Assembly (NCBI GenBank): GCA_031546985.1
Contig: JAVBJN010000016.1
Location: 53,713-117,712 of the forward strand
Direction of reading: 5' to 3'
DNA from: JAVBJN01 sp031546985
Lineage (GTDB): Bacteria; Bacteroidota; Bacteroidia; Chitinophagales; Chitinophagaceae
DNA: 64,000 nt
In this document: one piece after another, positions 20,201 through 27,280 of the stretch
Numbering within the stretch: the stretch's first letter is position 1
How the letters are laid out: every line of letters begins with the position of its first letter
Notes under the pieces: generated by a model
What the model saw: only the letters and a program-made list of their open reading frames with translations
Database searches by the model: none
What the model was told of the DNA's origin: nothing
Translations under genes and position numbers: made by a program

Positions 20201-23200
20201 ATGCTGATCCGATCAGAAGCGGCGATGGTAGTATTATCCTGGAAGCTACACCTTGTGGCCCGTTCCGGATTACCGCACGATCGGGTATGGCACAGGAAGA
20301 ATCGATGAATTTTGATCCTAACCCTTTAACCAACCACTTCTTCTTTGAAGATGACCGCAATACTTTCTTTGTAAAAAGGAAAGATACTGCTTTCGAAAAT
20401 GGCATTATTACCGGAATCGTTCGCGACCCTAACCAGATAAGTTTCCCCGCATTGGAAGACGCATTTGGTACATTTTACGGAAAGGTATTTGTAGGCGGTA
20501 CTACAGGTTCGCAGTTTACCCTTGCCAGTAATGTGACGGCTAAGTTTGCAGTGACCAATCTTTATCAGTTCCAGACTTTCTATCACCCGCATGTCAACAA
20601 TTTTGTGAAGCAGTTGAAGAAGAAGGGTATCAAAGGATTGATGACGTTGGCCAACCAGGTGAAGAGCGATAGTATGAATTTCTCCGGTAACTACAAGCCC
20701 AAGGGGATGGTACATACCAGCTATCCGCAAAACAACGTGGATTTCGAATATAGTGGTACTTACTCCATTTACAACTGGGAGCTGTTTTTCCATATTCCAA
20801 TGTTGGTAGCACAGCGTTTGATGGATAACCAGCAGTTTGAAGCAGCGCGTAAGTGGTTCCACTTTGTGTTTGATCCTACCAGTAACGCCGATGAAAACGG
20901 AAACATAACAGGTTCTAAAAAACGGTTCTGGAAATTCCGTCCGTTCTACGAAGAAGCCGGTACCCAGATTCTGACACTGACCGATCTGATGAACAACATC
21001 AACCAGTACAAAGATCAGATCAAGGCCTGGGAGAATAATCCGTTCCAACCGCACCTCATAGCCCGTATGCGCCACCTGGCCTATATGAAAAATGTGGTGA
21101 TGAAATACATTGATAACCTGATGGCCTGGGGCGACCAACTGTTCCGCAGAGATACCATTGAGTCGATCAATGAAGCAACGCAACTGTACATACTGGCTGC
21201 CAATATTCTGGGCGCCAAACCGCAGGAAATTCCTGCCCGTGCGGTGCCTGAGCTGCGCAATTTTGATGAGATCGGTAATAGCCTGGATGCATTCTCCAAT
21301 GCGCAGGTAAACATCGAAACCTTCCTGGGGGCTAATGCTGCGCCATCCTGGAGTCAGAAAGGCACCAATGCGCCGGATAGTTTAAAAATGGCTTACTTCT
21401 GTCTGCCCAACAACGAAAAACTGCTGGGATACTGGGGTACGGTGGCCGACAGGTTGTTCAAAATCCGCAACTGCCGCAATATTGATGGTGTGGTAAGACA
21501 ATTGCCGCTGTATGAACCACCAATCGATCCTGCATTGCTGGTACGTGCCCGCGCTATGGGTATGGACATCAATAGCATTCTGGACGATGCCAGTGGAGTA
21601 AACCTGCCGCATTACCGTTTTGCCTACATGTTGCAGAAAGCCAATGAACTAGCTGGTGATGTACGTAGCCTGGGTGGCGCATTACAATCTGCGCTGGAGA
21701 AGAAAGATGCTGAAGAAATGGCATTGATCCGCACTGGTCACGAAAAGAACCTGCTCGAGAAAGTGAAAATGGTGCGTGAAGCACAGGTAGAGGAAGCCAG
21801 TACTTCGATCGAAGCCTTGCAGAAGACGAAAGAGGTGACGCAACAGCGCATGACTTATTACCAAACGCGTCAGTTTACCATTTCGGGTGAGCAGCAGCAT
21901 TTACAGTCGTTGCAAACAGGGATGATTTTGCAATCGGCGCAAGGTGGATTACAGGCCGCAGCTGGTGTGGTGTCTGCTCTTCCACAATTCCATGTACAAG
22001 GACTTGCTTCGGGCTTGACTAGTGGTGGCATGCAAATCACGTCAGTTCTAGATGCCGCGAGTGCCGGTGTTGGAATTCTGGCAAATATTAATAATACTGT
22101 CGGTTCTATGGCCATCACTCAAGCCGGCTACCAACGCCGCCAGGATGACTGGACCTTCCAGGCCGATAGTGCTAAAACCGAGCTGGAGCAGATCGATAAA
22201 CAGTTGCTGGCAGCAGCGATCCGTTTGGATATCGCTAAAAAGGAACTGACTAACCATGAGCTGCAGATGGAGAACAGCGAAGAAGCCGATAGCATGATGC
22301 GCGATAAGTATACCAACAAAGAGCTGTACCAATGGATGGTTTCGCAGATGTCTGCAGTATACTTCCAGGCCTACCAGCTGGCATTTGAACTGGCCCGCAA
22401 GGCTGAGAACTGTTTTAAACAGGAAATACCATTGGTAATAATACCTGTGGGTGGGTTCATCCGCTTTGGATACTGGGATAGCTTACGCAAAGGCTTACTT
22501 GCAGGAGAAAAACTACAGTTTGACTTGCGCAAGTTAGAAGCCGCCTGGACGGATAACAATAAACGTTGTTTTGAGCTTACCAAACATGTGTCTCTGGCAC
22601 TGCTGAATCCGATGGAGCTGATTCGTTTGCGTGAAGAAGGAGAGTGTGAGATTCAGGTTCCGGAGGAGTTGTATGCCCTCGATTACCCTGGTCATTACAA
22701 TCGTCGGATTAAATCAGTAAGCATCAGTATTCCGTGTGTTACCGGACCATATACAACTGTAGCCGCTACATTGGCACTTACCGGAAGTTATACTCGTAAG
22801 AAGAGCAGTTATACCGTAGATGCCGTAACAACGGATAAGGTTGTAGTCTCTTCCATTGCTACCAGCAATGCCCAAAACGACAGCGGTATGTTTGAATTAA
22901 ACTTCCGTGACGAGCGTTACCTGCCATTTGAAGGCGCTGGTGCTGTAAGTTACTGGAATCTCAAACTGGTCAAAGACAACAACCTGCGTCAGTTCGATTA
23001 CAGTACAATCAATGATGTATTGTTACATGTAAAATATACAGCGCAGGAAGGAACTACGGTTTTTGAAAATGAATCTATGGTGAAGCTGAATAACCTGTTG
23101 TCAAATGGGAATAATGGTACAGAGCCCCAGGGTAACTATGAAACAGATCTTTCCCGTTCCTTCAGCCTGAAGCACGAGTTCACTAATGAGTGGCACGCGC

Positions 23201-25800
23201 AAGCTACTACTTATGACGCAAGTCCTTCAACCCCGCTGTACATAAGGTTAAAGAATGAGCGTTTCCCTTACTTCTGTGCAAACAGGTTGATTACGATCGA
23301 TAAGATCACTATCAATTGTAGGCCTAAAGCAGCAGTGACCGGAGTGTATAAAATTGAATTGATGGAAATGGGTGTAATTGTCAAGACAATCCTGACTACC
23401 AATCTTCAGCAAGAGTCAGAAGCATTTAGTTTCGACGTAGACGGAAGGGTATTAGGTATCCGGATTAAAAACCCGGCCGGAGTTATACAAAAACTCGATG
23501 ATTTACTCGCTGATATGCATATCACTGTTTCTTACAAATTAGGAGAATCCTTCCCTGGCCCTGGTCAGGGGGGGGATTCCCCTTACATTCCTTCTGTTTT
23601 TCCACAAAACATGCTGGCTTGGTGGAAAGCCGATGCCGTAGACAATGTGCTGGTAGCCGGTAAGGTAGATGAACTAAAAGATCAGACCGGAAAAAATAAC
23701 CACATCAAAGCGGTATCTACTGATAAACGCCCAGTGTTAACAGATAATTGGAAAAATAACCAACCGGCTGTTACTTTTGCCGGAAGCCAGGTGATGAAAT
23801 TGGCTCAATTGATACTACCACAGAATACAGAAGATGTGACGGTATTTATGGTAGGAGAGAAAACTGCTGCTGCTACGGCCCTTGTCTTTAGCCATAGTGA
23901 GAATATCGCAACTGCCAGTGGTTTTGGCTATACTACCAACGATTATTTTGCAGGTAGTGCGCAAGTGGACCAGGCTGTTATTTATATCAATGGTGGTTGG
24001 AATGTGCATGGTTGCCCTGCAGCAACAACATTGAATGAGAAAGCAATTTATGCGGTGAACTTTCATATGTCCAATCCGGCGGATGCGGAAGCGTTTGCCG
24101 AACTGAATGGTCTTCTCCTGAATCAGGTACCTCCTTATACTTTGGTTCAGACCGATCACGTAGGACAGTCTTTCCCGAGTGATGTCTTTTTTCTGGGTGC
24201 GAGGAATGAAAATTCACTTTTTAGCCATTTTAGTGTGGCGGAAATGATGATAGTTCCTTCAAAGGTTACGAATGAAGAGAAGGATAGTATACTTGCTTAT
24301 TTTGAAGAGAAGTACGACCTGAAATGGGAAAAAAATCCGTTGTTGAAGAACATGGAAAAACTGGCATGGTGGCAGGCCGATGCGGTAAATAATGAACTGG
24401 TAAGCGGAAAGATGAATATGCTTACAGATCAGTCAACAGCTGGCCATAATATTACTGCGATATCTGCAGGTACAAGGCCCTCTATTATCACACAATGGAG
24501 TAACAATAAGCCTGCGATGGAATTCGATGGCTCTCAGTTGATGAAATTGCCCATGCTCACCATTCCTGCTAATACCAGCGATATTACGGTATTTATGGTG
24601 GGAGAGAAAACTAGCAATGACCTTGGCGTTGTGTTTGAACACGGACCGGGCCTGGATCAGGCTGATGGATTTGGATATATAATGGGTAATGGTGTAGGAG
24701 TTAGTCCTAAAATGGATTTAGCCTACCTGAGAAAGAATGGAAACTGGAATGCACATGGTGGAAATCCTGCGTTCACGCTCGGTGCAAAAGGTATTTACGC
24801 GCTCAATTTTCATATGTCTAAACCAGTGGAAACAGAAACCAGCATCGATTTTAACGGTTTTTTACTGGATTCAATTCCAGCCTGGAATGTTGTTCAGACG
24901 GATAGCATGAACCAATCTTTCTTAAGCAATGAATTTTATCTGGGAAGCCGAAAAAATCAAGTTGCAGGTATGAAGTTTAACCTGGCAGAGATGATCATAG
25001 TTCCTAAAATTGCAACAATAGAGGAGAAGAATGCCGTTGTGGCTTACTTTGAAGATAAGTATGGCTTAACATGGGGTGAGGGCTCTGTTGTAACGCCTAC
25101 TATGGATGCGCTAGGCTGGTGGATGGCGGATGCAACAGAAAACGAACTGGCAGATGGAAGAGTGAATGTCTTGAAAGATCATTCTGGTAAAGGACATCAT
25201 ATCCCCGCAGTTGCTAACAAAAGTCCTTTGTTGTCTAGTAACTGGAATAATGGAAAACCCGCAATGGTTTTTGATGGATCAAATGCTATGAGACTACCTT
25301 TGCTGGAAGTGCCTGCAAATGTTGAAAACATGACAGTGATTATGGTTGGAGAAAAAACCAGTTCAGATACCGGGTGTTGTTTTGAGCTTTCAGATAATTT
25401 CAATACTGATTCCGGAATGGTCTTCTTCTTTAATGATTCTAGTGTAGATGAGTTTGGCATTTCGCATTCGGGTACATTAAATATGTATGGGATGCCAAGC
25501 AATTTGTCAATGAACAAAAAAGCCTTGTTCGTCTTAACGGGTTTCTTTCCTGATCCGAACCCAGAGACCAGGGTAGAGTTTAACGGAACAACCTATACAA
25601 CACCATCGGCCTGGGGGACCTTTTTCGATCATGTTGGGGCTACATTCTCCAGTAGATCATTTAACATTGGTTCTCGGAGTGGTACTGCTAATTTTGGAAA
25701 ATTCAAAATGGCAGAGTTGATGGTAATTCCCTCTAAATTGAGTGCCATGTCTATGGCAGAAATTAAAAGGTATTTATTCAGTAAGTATGGCTTGAAATAA
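14296..25800 (+). CDS. Giant TcA-type toxin subunit with three C-terminal lectin-like repeats
   Basis: A 3834-aa protein; TcA proteins are usually ~2500. Residues 1-190 hold two transthyretin-like beta domains. The Tc N-terminal region has LFGSLDQCGCEYC and SVYSPSAYFVD near 651. The ABC-toxin/neuraminidase-like region has LYAYFLMDPGMSAC near 1543 and YPENWIEPELRDDK near 1620. NWELFFHIPMLVAQRL is near 2159. The channel helices with a coiled coil (~2470-2520) and a Gly/Ala-rich hydrophobic stretch (~2550-2600) follow. The core's end shows DYPGHYNRRIKSVSISIP near 2790 and FRDERYLPFEGAG near 2870. Three ~249-aa repeats start near 3105, 3354 and 3604. ATG 14296 is chosen over GTG 14260: it lies 11 nt after the leader word AACCAATCAA and starts the beta domain. 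No TcB or TcC cocoon gene is in the window. Confidence 0.93.
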   Translation: MNSTSNIYGYVRSTQTKLPVEGMKVLLFFGGDYLVAQTQSKAEGFFQLIVSGATLDTLFPSGNVMLTFEVRDAANHLLLSQSSCPIWTPELKSDINLWVNADLVAKTIAVQGRVVNANGLPAVGTPVRIREKAFRLDNLLTEGITNAEGYYNLSVNTRNILTATADKPATGVVEVMSKAGVAGKVIAISDDLALSGDTLAVNFNLLGSVSRATEEYADLKNTIIAKVGDIDLSGVGVEDTSEVQQLSAATGFASNEVQSIVTAHKLSTDLQLDTDAVYALVRNSDPSGSELINLDSNKVEALVTNAIETGIVRPDMAPDIPEVQGKVADYQIKEILKNKLGNEKFTLKDGLDVIFNNSTFAEGFIAKIQDFDGQDINGFWAKYALDNGAANKSKAQATLQLMAVTGNQPVLSKRIYDNTSGSIAKMAKWDDTQWVAHINAAAVGATVPIVPVAIGEDTTLGRAKYASKLKAIAQELYPLTTLAGKLETSGYTGLVSDNAVAQDMIKFINQNPQFDFRTQSVHDIKTGSVDLTGIADVAKLKGEIAPFQRLTRIAGAKPDAIEQLKRAGITTAQQIAAMPSSKFVADYSAALGGMQEAMNAFGRAVQVAQLSAQAVVDIQTASGAVIDSTLVLPDIYAQPEIGADPDLATLFGSLDQCGCEYCMSVYSPSAYFVDVMNFIKTHSTTNSAFDELMWRRPDLKAIDLTCKNANTPLPYIDLVNELLEREILKTAAIPGLVIPVSFQTSGTAADLAAHPEHVSRKAGTTDYEDYKETNRVYDTVLKSAVYPFNLPFNRAMEEARVYLKHLGFTRYELVNLFRPITALDNMAGSNTSNEITAYNLASESLGISKEAADVIIGKGSAAAWNYFGFANAAVTGYVSPSDSAVLLNGHWTELLAGTAKKDAAEYGGLDVVLQQTGLSYKEFLMLLDTYSLNPVYQADDRRIKIVSRDNMPVDTCVLKNLKLEATLPAGVTDIKVFYAAFFDKLHRFVRLWKATKLSIQELDALLVSFNLDQATGTDFLKIDSYILVARAIQLAGQTLVPVNTLATWWSLISDLKYTNVASERQELLPSQYDKLFRNKSVVNPTDSAFDNYNTGNYTGSYTLHTAAVIAACGITDKEYKTVIGKVASMGDNMNLSKISRLYAAAALSKSQGLPVDTFCYISDLVGKSWNATISNFSDRLDQLEYLLRFVAELGATRLSLEELEYALMGKDDKAQFFAPEENINTFYFEKLQAELKKVALEAVISDESKKVLKNILRQQFAAHFGLDTAMALSLLSTLKLKYKNTTTELVAEEVLIDLPFINSTLVTDPFAPGALADLYRAVERIGWWTKKMVLSTEHFDLFSANLVNLNIWNPFEKTGTASDFGVRSEKLFRFAYWVKIRDRFAVSKDNFSTLLNAAANTAGNPETSKDSWISTVVAMTGWDTQTLTSLVGVKTTPATNTGYLGAVSNGTRNDFADAALLWRVATIMDVSNRVGLTPDQLIKSMKADIQMDDAVKILKAAKARYTDEQWNKIAKPLRDALREKQRTALVAHMVAAGGKKWRNENELYAYFLMDPGMSACMKTSRLKQAISSLQLFTDRVILNLETVQNNPAQMISFKQESIEQWEAWRKWYRIWEANRKIFLYPENWIEPELRDDKSPFFKELETQLLQDEVTEDKVEAAYLEYLENVDTTARMEPVTAYHQYEAAEGIDIIHVIARTQSQPHLYYYRKLENEVWTPWEKMNIEPKGDHVTAVVWNRRLHLFWLTFVEKPMEEDANPEMEEFKRTYNTKWTSRVQWSFGKWEKGRMKYWNIMLNWSEYNNGKWASPKVSKDSMGMIPYNVQITEKARQQYNNISSNDYKTIYNLLSSKYELSVNEVFRNRLYLSPVIEPGGDLCLSLLFPGGVDELAIGLHNFIFSAGAKTPAVMRDNNRGYKMLAPANTLINSMKFVENPVNNMAGKDNAFSLDNIGKELSQQYYIYATDEMSLKNYADPIRSGDGSIILEATPCGPFRITARSGMAQEESMNFDPNPLTNHFFFEDDRNTFFVKRKDTAFENGIITGIVRDPNQISFPALEDAFGTFYGKVFVGGTTGSQFTLASNVTAKFAVTNLYQFQTFYHPHVNNFVKQLKKKGIKGLMTLANQVKSDSMNFSGNYKPKGMVHTSYPQNNVDFEYSGTYSIYNWELFFHIPMLVAQRLMDNQQFEAARKWFHFVFDPTSNADENGNITGSKKRFWKFRPFYEEAGTQILTLTDLMNNINQYKDQIKAWENNPFQPHLIARMRHLAYMKNVVMKYIDNLMAWGDQLFRRDTIESINEATQLYILAANILGAKPQEIPARAVPELRNFDEIGNSLDAFSNAQVNIETFLGANAAPSWSQKGTNAPDSLKMAYFCLPNNEKLLGYWGTVADRLFKIRNCRNIDGVVRQLPLYEPPIDPALLVRARAMGMDINSILDDASGVNLPHYRFAYMLQKANELAGDVRSLGGALQSALEKKDAEEMALIRTGHEKNLLEKVKMVREAQVEEASTSIEALQKTKEVTQQRMTYYQTRQFTISGEQQHLQSLQTGMILQSAQGGLQAAAGVVSALPQFHVQGLASGLTSGGMQITSVLDAASAGVGILANINNTVGSMAITQAGYQRRQDDWTFQADSAKTELEQIDKQLLAAAIRLDIAKKELTNHELQMENSEEADSMMRDKYTNKELYQWMVSQMSAVYFQAYQLAFELARKAENCFKQEIPLVIIPVGGFIRFGYWDSLRKGLLAGEKLQFDLRKLEAAWTDNNKRCFELTKHVSLALLNPMELIRLREEGECEIQVPEELYALDYPGHYNRRIKSVSISIPCVTGPYTTVAATLALTGSYTRKKSSYTVDAVTTDKVVVSSIATSNAQNDSGMFELNFRDERYLPFEGAGAVSYWNLKLVKDNNLRQFDYSTINDVLLHVKYTAQEGTTVFENESMVKLNNLLSNGNNGTEPQGNYETDLSRSFSLKHEFTNEWHAQATTYDASPSTPLYIRLKNERFPYFCANRLITIDKITINCRPKAAVTGVYKIELMEMGVIVKTILTTNLQQESEAFSFDVDGRVLGIRIKNPAGVIQKLDDLLADMHITVSYKLGESFPGPGQGGDSPYIPSVFPQNMLAWWKADAVDNVLVAGKVDELKDQTGKNNHIKAVSTDKRPVLTDNWKNNQPAVTFAGSQVMKLAQLILPQNTEDVTVFMVGEKTAAATALVFSHSENIATASGFGYTTNDYFAGSAQVDQAVIYINGGWNVHGCPAATTLNEKAIYAVNFHMSNPADAEAFAELNGLLLNQVPPYTLVQTDHVGQSFPSDVFFLGARNENSLFSHFSVAEMMIVPSKVTNEEKDSILAYFEEKYDLKWEKNPLLKNMEKLAWWQADAVNNELVSGKMNMLTDQSTAGHNITAISAGTRPSIITQWSNNKPAMEFDGSQLMKLPMLTIPANTSDITVFMVGEKTSNDLGVVFEHGPGLDQADGFGYIMGNGVGVSPKMDLAYLRKNGNWNAHGGNPAFTLGAKGIYALNFHMSKPVETETSIDFNGFLLDSIPAWNVVQTDSMNQSFLSNEFYLGSRKNQVAGMKFNLAEMIIVPKIATIEEKNAVVAYFEDKYGLTWGEGSVVTPTMDALGWWMADATENELADGRVNVLKDHSGKGHHIPAVANKSPLLSSNWNNGKPAMVFDGSNAMRLPLLEVPANVENMTVIMVGEKTSSDTGCCFELSDNFNTDSGMVFFFNDSSVDEFGISHSGTLNMYGMPSNLSMNKKALFVLTGFFPDPNPETRVEFNGTTYTTPSAWGTFFDHVGATFSSRSFNIGSRSGTANFGKFKMAELMVIPSKLSAMSMAEIKRYLFSKYGLK
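23568..23575 (+). repeat. Run of eight G at the toxin-lectin junction
   Basis: Eight consecutive G residues encode part of a Gly-rich linker (GQGGDSP) immediately before the first lectin repeat. With one G fewer the frame reaches TAG ~23 codons on, and with one more it reaches TAA ~30 codons on, so slippage would yield a TcA core without lectin repeats. Confidence 0.85.
23605..25797 (+). repeat. Three tandem lectin/ConA-like repeats in the toxin gene
   Basis: The repeats begin with LAWWKADA (23611), LAWWQADA (24358) and LGWWMADA (25108), spaced ~750 bp. Each continues with a D-x-(S/T)-G-x-x-H-type loop, a RP/NKS...W.NN(K/Q)PA strand, TVFMVGEKT or TVIMVGEKT, and ends with a KYGL/KYDL motif. 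The W-(K/Q)-ADA...DQ(S/T)G pattern is typical of ConA-like/LamG jelly-roll modules. Copies have diverged to different degrees, so the duplication is not recent. They likely bind glycans. Confidence 0.8.
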
Positions 25801-25834
25801 GCAGTACTCAACAGATACTTCGGAGTTTATAATT

Positions 25835-25869
25835 GCATCGCCACCATAAAACAGTGGCGATGCTTTTTT
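25835..25869 (+). terminator. Terminator of the TcA gene
   Basis: GCATCGCCAC (25835-25844) and GTGGCGATGC (25854-25863), 10 bp perfect, then TTTTTT. Confidence 0.92.
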
Positions 25870-25882
25870 ATTCCTTCTCCAC

Positions 25883-25918
25883 TACGTAAATACCTTACGC
25901 AACACCCATCTAATTTTG
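25883..25918 (+). promoter_or_regulatory. Palindromic promoter, copy 4 (short unit)
   Basis: TACGTAA-ATACC-TTACGCA at 25883-25901, 9-nt gap, then TAATTTTG (25911-25918), a perfect -7 box. It begins a ~160-nt unit closed by the terminator at 26055-26083. Confidence 0.82.
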
Positions 25919-25963
25919 AGCAACTATACCACCGGCTTGTGCATCAACCAAAATCCCAATACT

Positions 25964-26029
25964 ATGAAGCAACATTCTGGTTTTCTGTACTTTCTTTACA
26001 TTGTGCACGATGGATCGATCTGGGACTAA
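25964..26029 (+). CDS. Possible 21-aa peptide in a short damage-type unit
   Basis: ATG at 25964 opens MKQHSGFLYFLYIVHDGSIWD and stops at 26029, well before the terminator. The segment GFLYFLYIV is hydrophobic, which would fit a small membrane-active peptide. It is the only ATG frame of note between promoter copy 4 and the terminator. The leader has AACCAAAATC, a variant of the word seen before other genes of the island. It could equally be a non-coding RNA. No homologue is recognised. Confidence 0.35.
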   Translation: MKQHSGFLYFLYIVHDGSIWD

Positions 26030-26054
26030 CCTTTCCGGTAAAGTAGAAAACCTT

Positions 26055-26083
26055 AAACCCCGCTCATGCGGGGTTTCTTTTTT
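26055..26083 (+). terminator. Terminator of the short unit
   Basis: AAACCCCGC (26055-26063), loop TCAT, GCGGGGTTT (26068-26076), then CTTTTTT. Confidence 0.92.
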
Positions 26084-26117
26084 ATCCTTGAGCATAAGTA
26101 GCAGATTTACTATCCCC

Positions 26118-26153
26118 TGCGTAAATACCTTACACACCCTCGTGGTAGCTTTG
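26118..26153 (+). promoter_or_regulatory. Palindromic promoter, copy 5 (patatin operon)
   Basis: TGCGTAA-ATACC-TTACACA at 26118-26136, 9-nt gap, then TAGCTTTG (26146-26153), a perfect -7 box. It lies ~54 nt before the 88-aa gene. Confidence 0.83.
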
Positions 26154-26206
26154 TTATGTGATCCCGACTAAGCAATTATTGGATCCCTAACCAAATCAAC
26201 TATACC

Positions 26207-26473
26207 ATGCATCCTGAAACTTTAAAACAGGTAATGAAGTTCCACCTGCGCAACTTTAACCTGGAGCAAATGGCGGTAACCGACCAAACTGTACACGATT
26301 CTATCCTCAGCAATAACGATGGTCTGGGCGGCGCCTCTTCGCAACAGATTTACCGGTCTATGATTCACTGGACACTCCTGCAAAAGAATTGCAAAGCTGT
26401 GCAATGGCCGGTAGACTGGATGAACTGGTCTGTAACACAGCTGGCCGAAAAGCTGGTGGGCCATGAAAACTAG
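26207..26473 (+). CDS. Hypothetical 88-aa protein heading the patatin operon
   Basis: Not recognised. It is predicted cytoplasmic, mostly helical, with a Trp-rich C-terminal half (MIHWTLLQ, then WPVDWMNWSVTQLAEKL) and no Cys-rich or membrane segment. ATG 26207 lies 7 nt after the leader word AACCAAATCAA. Its last 11 nt overlap the start of the next gene (ATGAAAACTAG), so the two are translationally coupled. The position directly after a palindromic promoter makes it part of the same regulon as the toxin. Confidence 0.75.
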   Translation: MHPETLKQVMKFHLRNFNLEQMAVTDQTVHDSILSNNDGLGGASSQQIYRSMIHWTLLQKNCKAVQWPVDWMNWSVTQLAEKLVGHEN

Positions 26474-27233
26474 TGGGCTGGTCTTAACCCTTATATGTTG
26501 CAGTTTCCTGGCAACGGCACAAACAGAAACTACCCTCGCTACTACCGCAGATACCGATACGCTCTTCAGCAAACCTTTATTCGGGGACTCGTTGCTCACC
26601 GGCCGCAATTGGCTGGTGTTGCTCCATGCGCAACTGAATGTGTCTATGGGTATGCAAGCTGCCGGCCCGGCTACGGAAGCAAAGTTTGGCGGCTTGTTTA
26701 TGAAATTCCGGGTAACAGAAGTGGCCGGGGTGCCTGTGCCCGATTCCCGCAAACCCATGCACATCATGCCTTTTGGTCTGGTGGTAGAAACCAGCGGTAA
26801 CTACAAGGCTGTCAATACATTGGCCGAGCTGGGCTATAGGTATGGCTTACTGGGTTCCGGCCCTTTCCGGCTGCCTAAACGGGCAGGCGCTTTGTATGCA
26901 GAGCTCACGACCCAGGTGGGTTGCCGCTTTGGGTGGACAACCACTGCCGATTCCTTAACAGGGCAGCAAATGCTGGGTAGGGTTAAGGGGTATATGGTGT
27001 ACCATCATCCCGCTATACTTACTATTACTCCTGGCATTACAACAGGTATTAAAGCCGGTGCTGCATTGTGGTATGATGTAATGAGAAACCGTTTTTACCA
27101 GCAATGGAATGTAGCGATGCAGTTGCGTATGGGCAGTGGCAGGGTGTGGCAGGTATGGTACGGACAGGGTAGTGGAGCGCCGCTTTTTAGCCCGCTTCCG
27201 CAATGGGGTTTGGGTATGGAGCTTTCCAGATAG
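26463..27233 (+). CDS. Secreted 256-aa protein of unknown function
   Basis: A signal peptide (MKTSGLVLTLICCSFLATAQ) is cut after residue ~20. The mature part is rich in aromatic residues, Gly and alternating hydrophobic strands (for example MHIMPFGLVVETSG, WYDVMRNRFYQQWNVAMQLRMG), which would suit a small outer-membrane barrel or periplasmic beta protein. No catalytic motif is visible. It overlaps the 88-aa gene by 11 nt and is followed 47 nt later by the patatin gene, so it belongs to the same operon. Family not recognised. Confidence 0.8.
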   Translation: MKTSGLVLTLICCSFLATAQTETTLATTADTDTLFSKPLFGDSLLTGRNWLVLLHAQLNVSMGMQAAGPATEAKFGGLFMKFRVTEVAGVPVPDSRKPMHIMPFGLVVETSGNYKAVNTLAELGYRYGLLGSGPFRLPKRAGALYAELTTQVGCRFGWTTTADSLTGQQMLGRVKGYMVYHHPAILTITPGITTGIKAGAALWYDVMRNRFYQQWNVAMQLRMGSGRVWQVWYGQGSGAPLFSPLPQWGLGMELSR

Positions 27234-27280
27234 GCGAGTGAAGGATCAGTAGACAGTTAGAACCAAAACCCTTATGAAAA

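Noticed and set aside
20326..21183. Minus-strand ORF of 285 aa inside the toxin gene
   Set aside because: Antisense to the TcA helical core with no start context or family.
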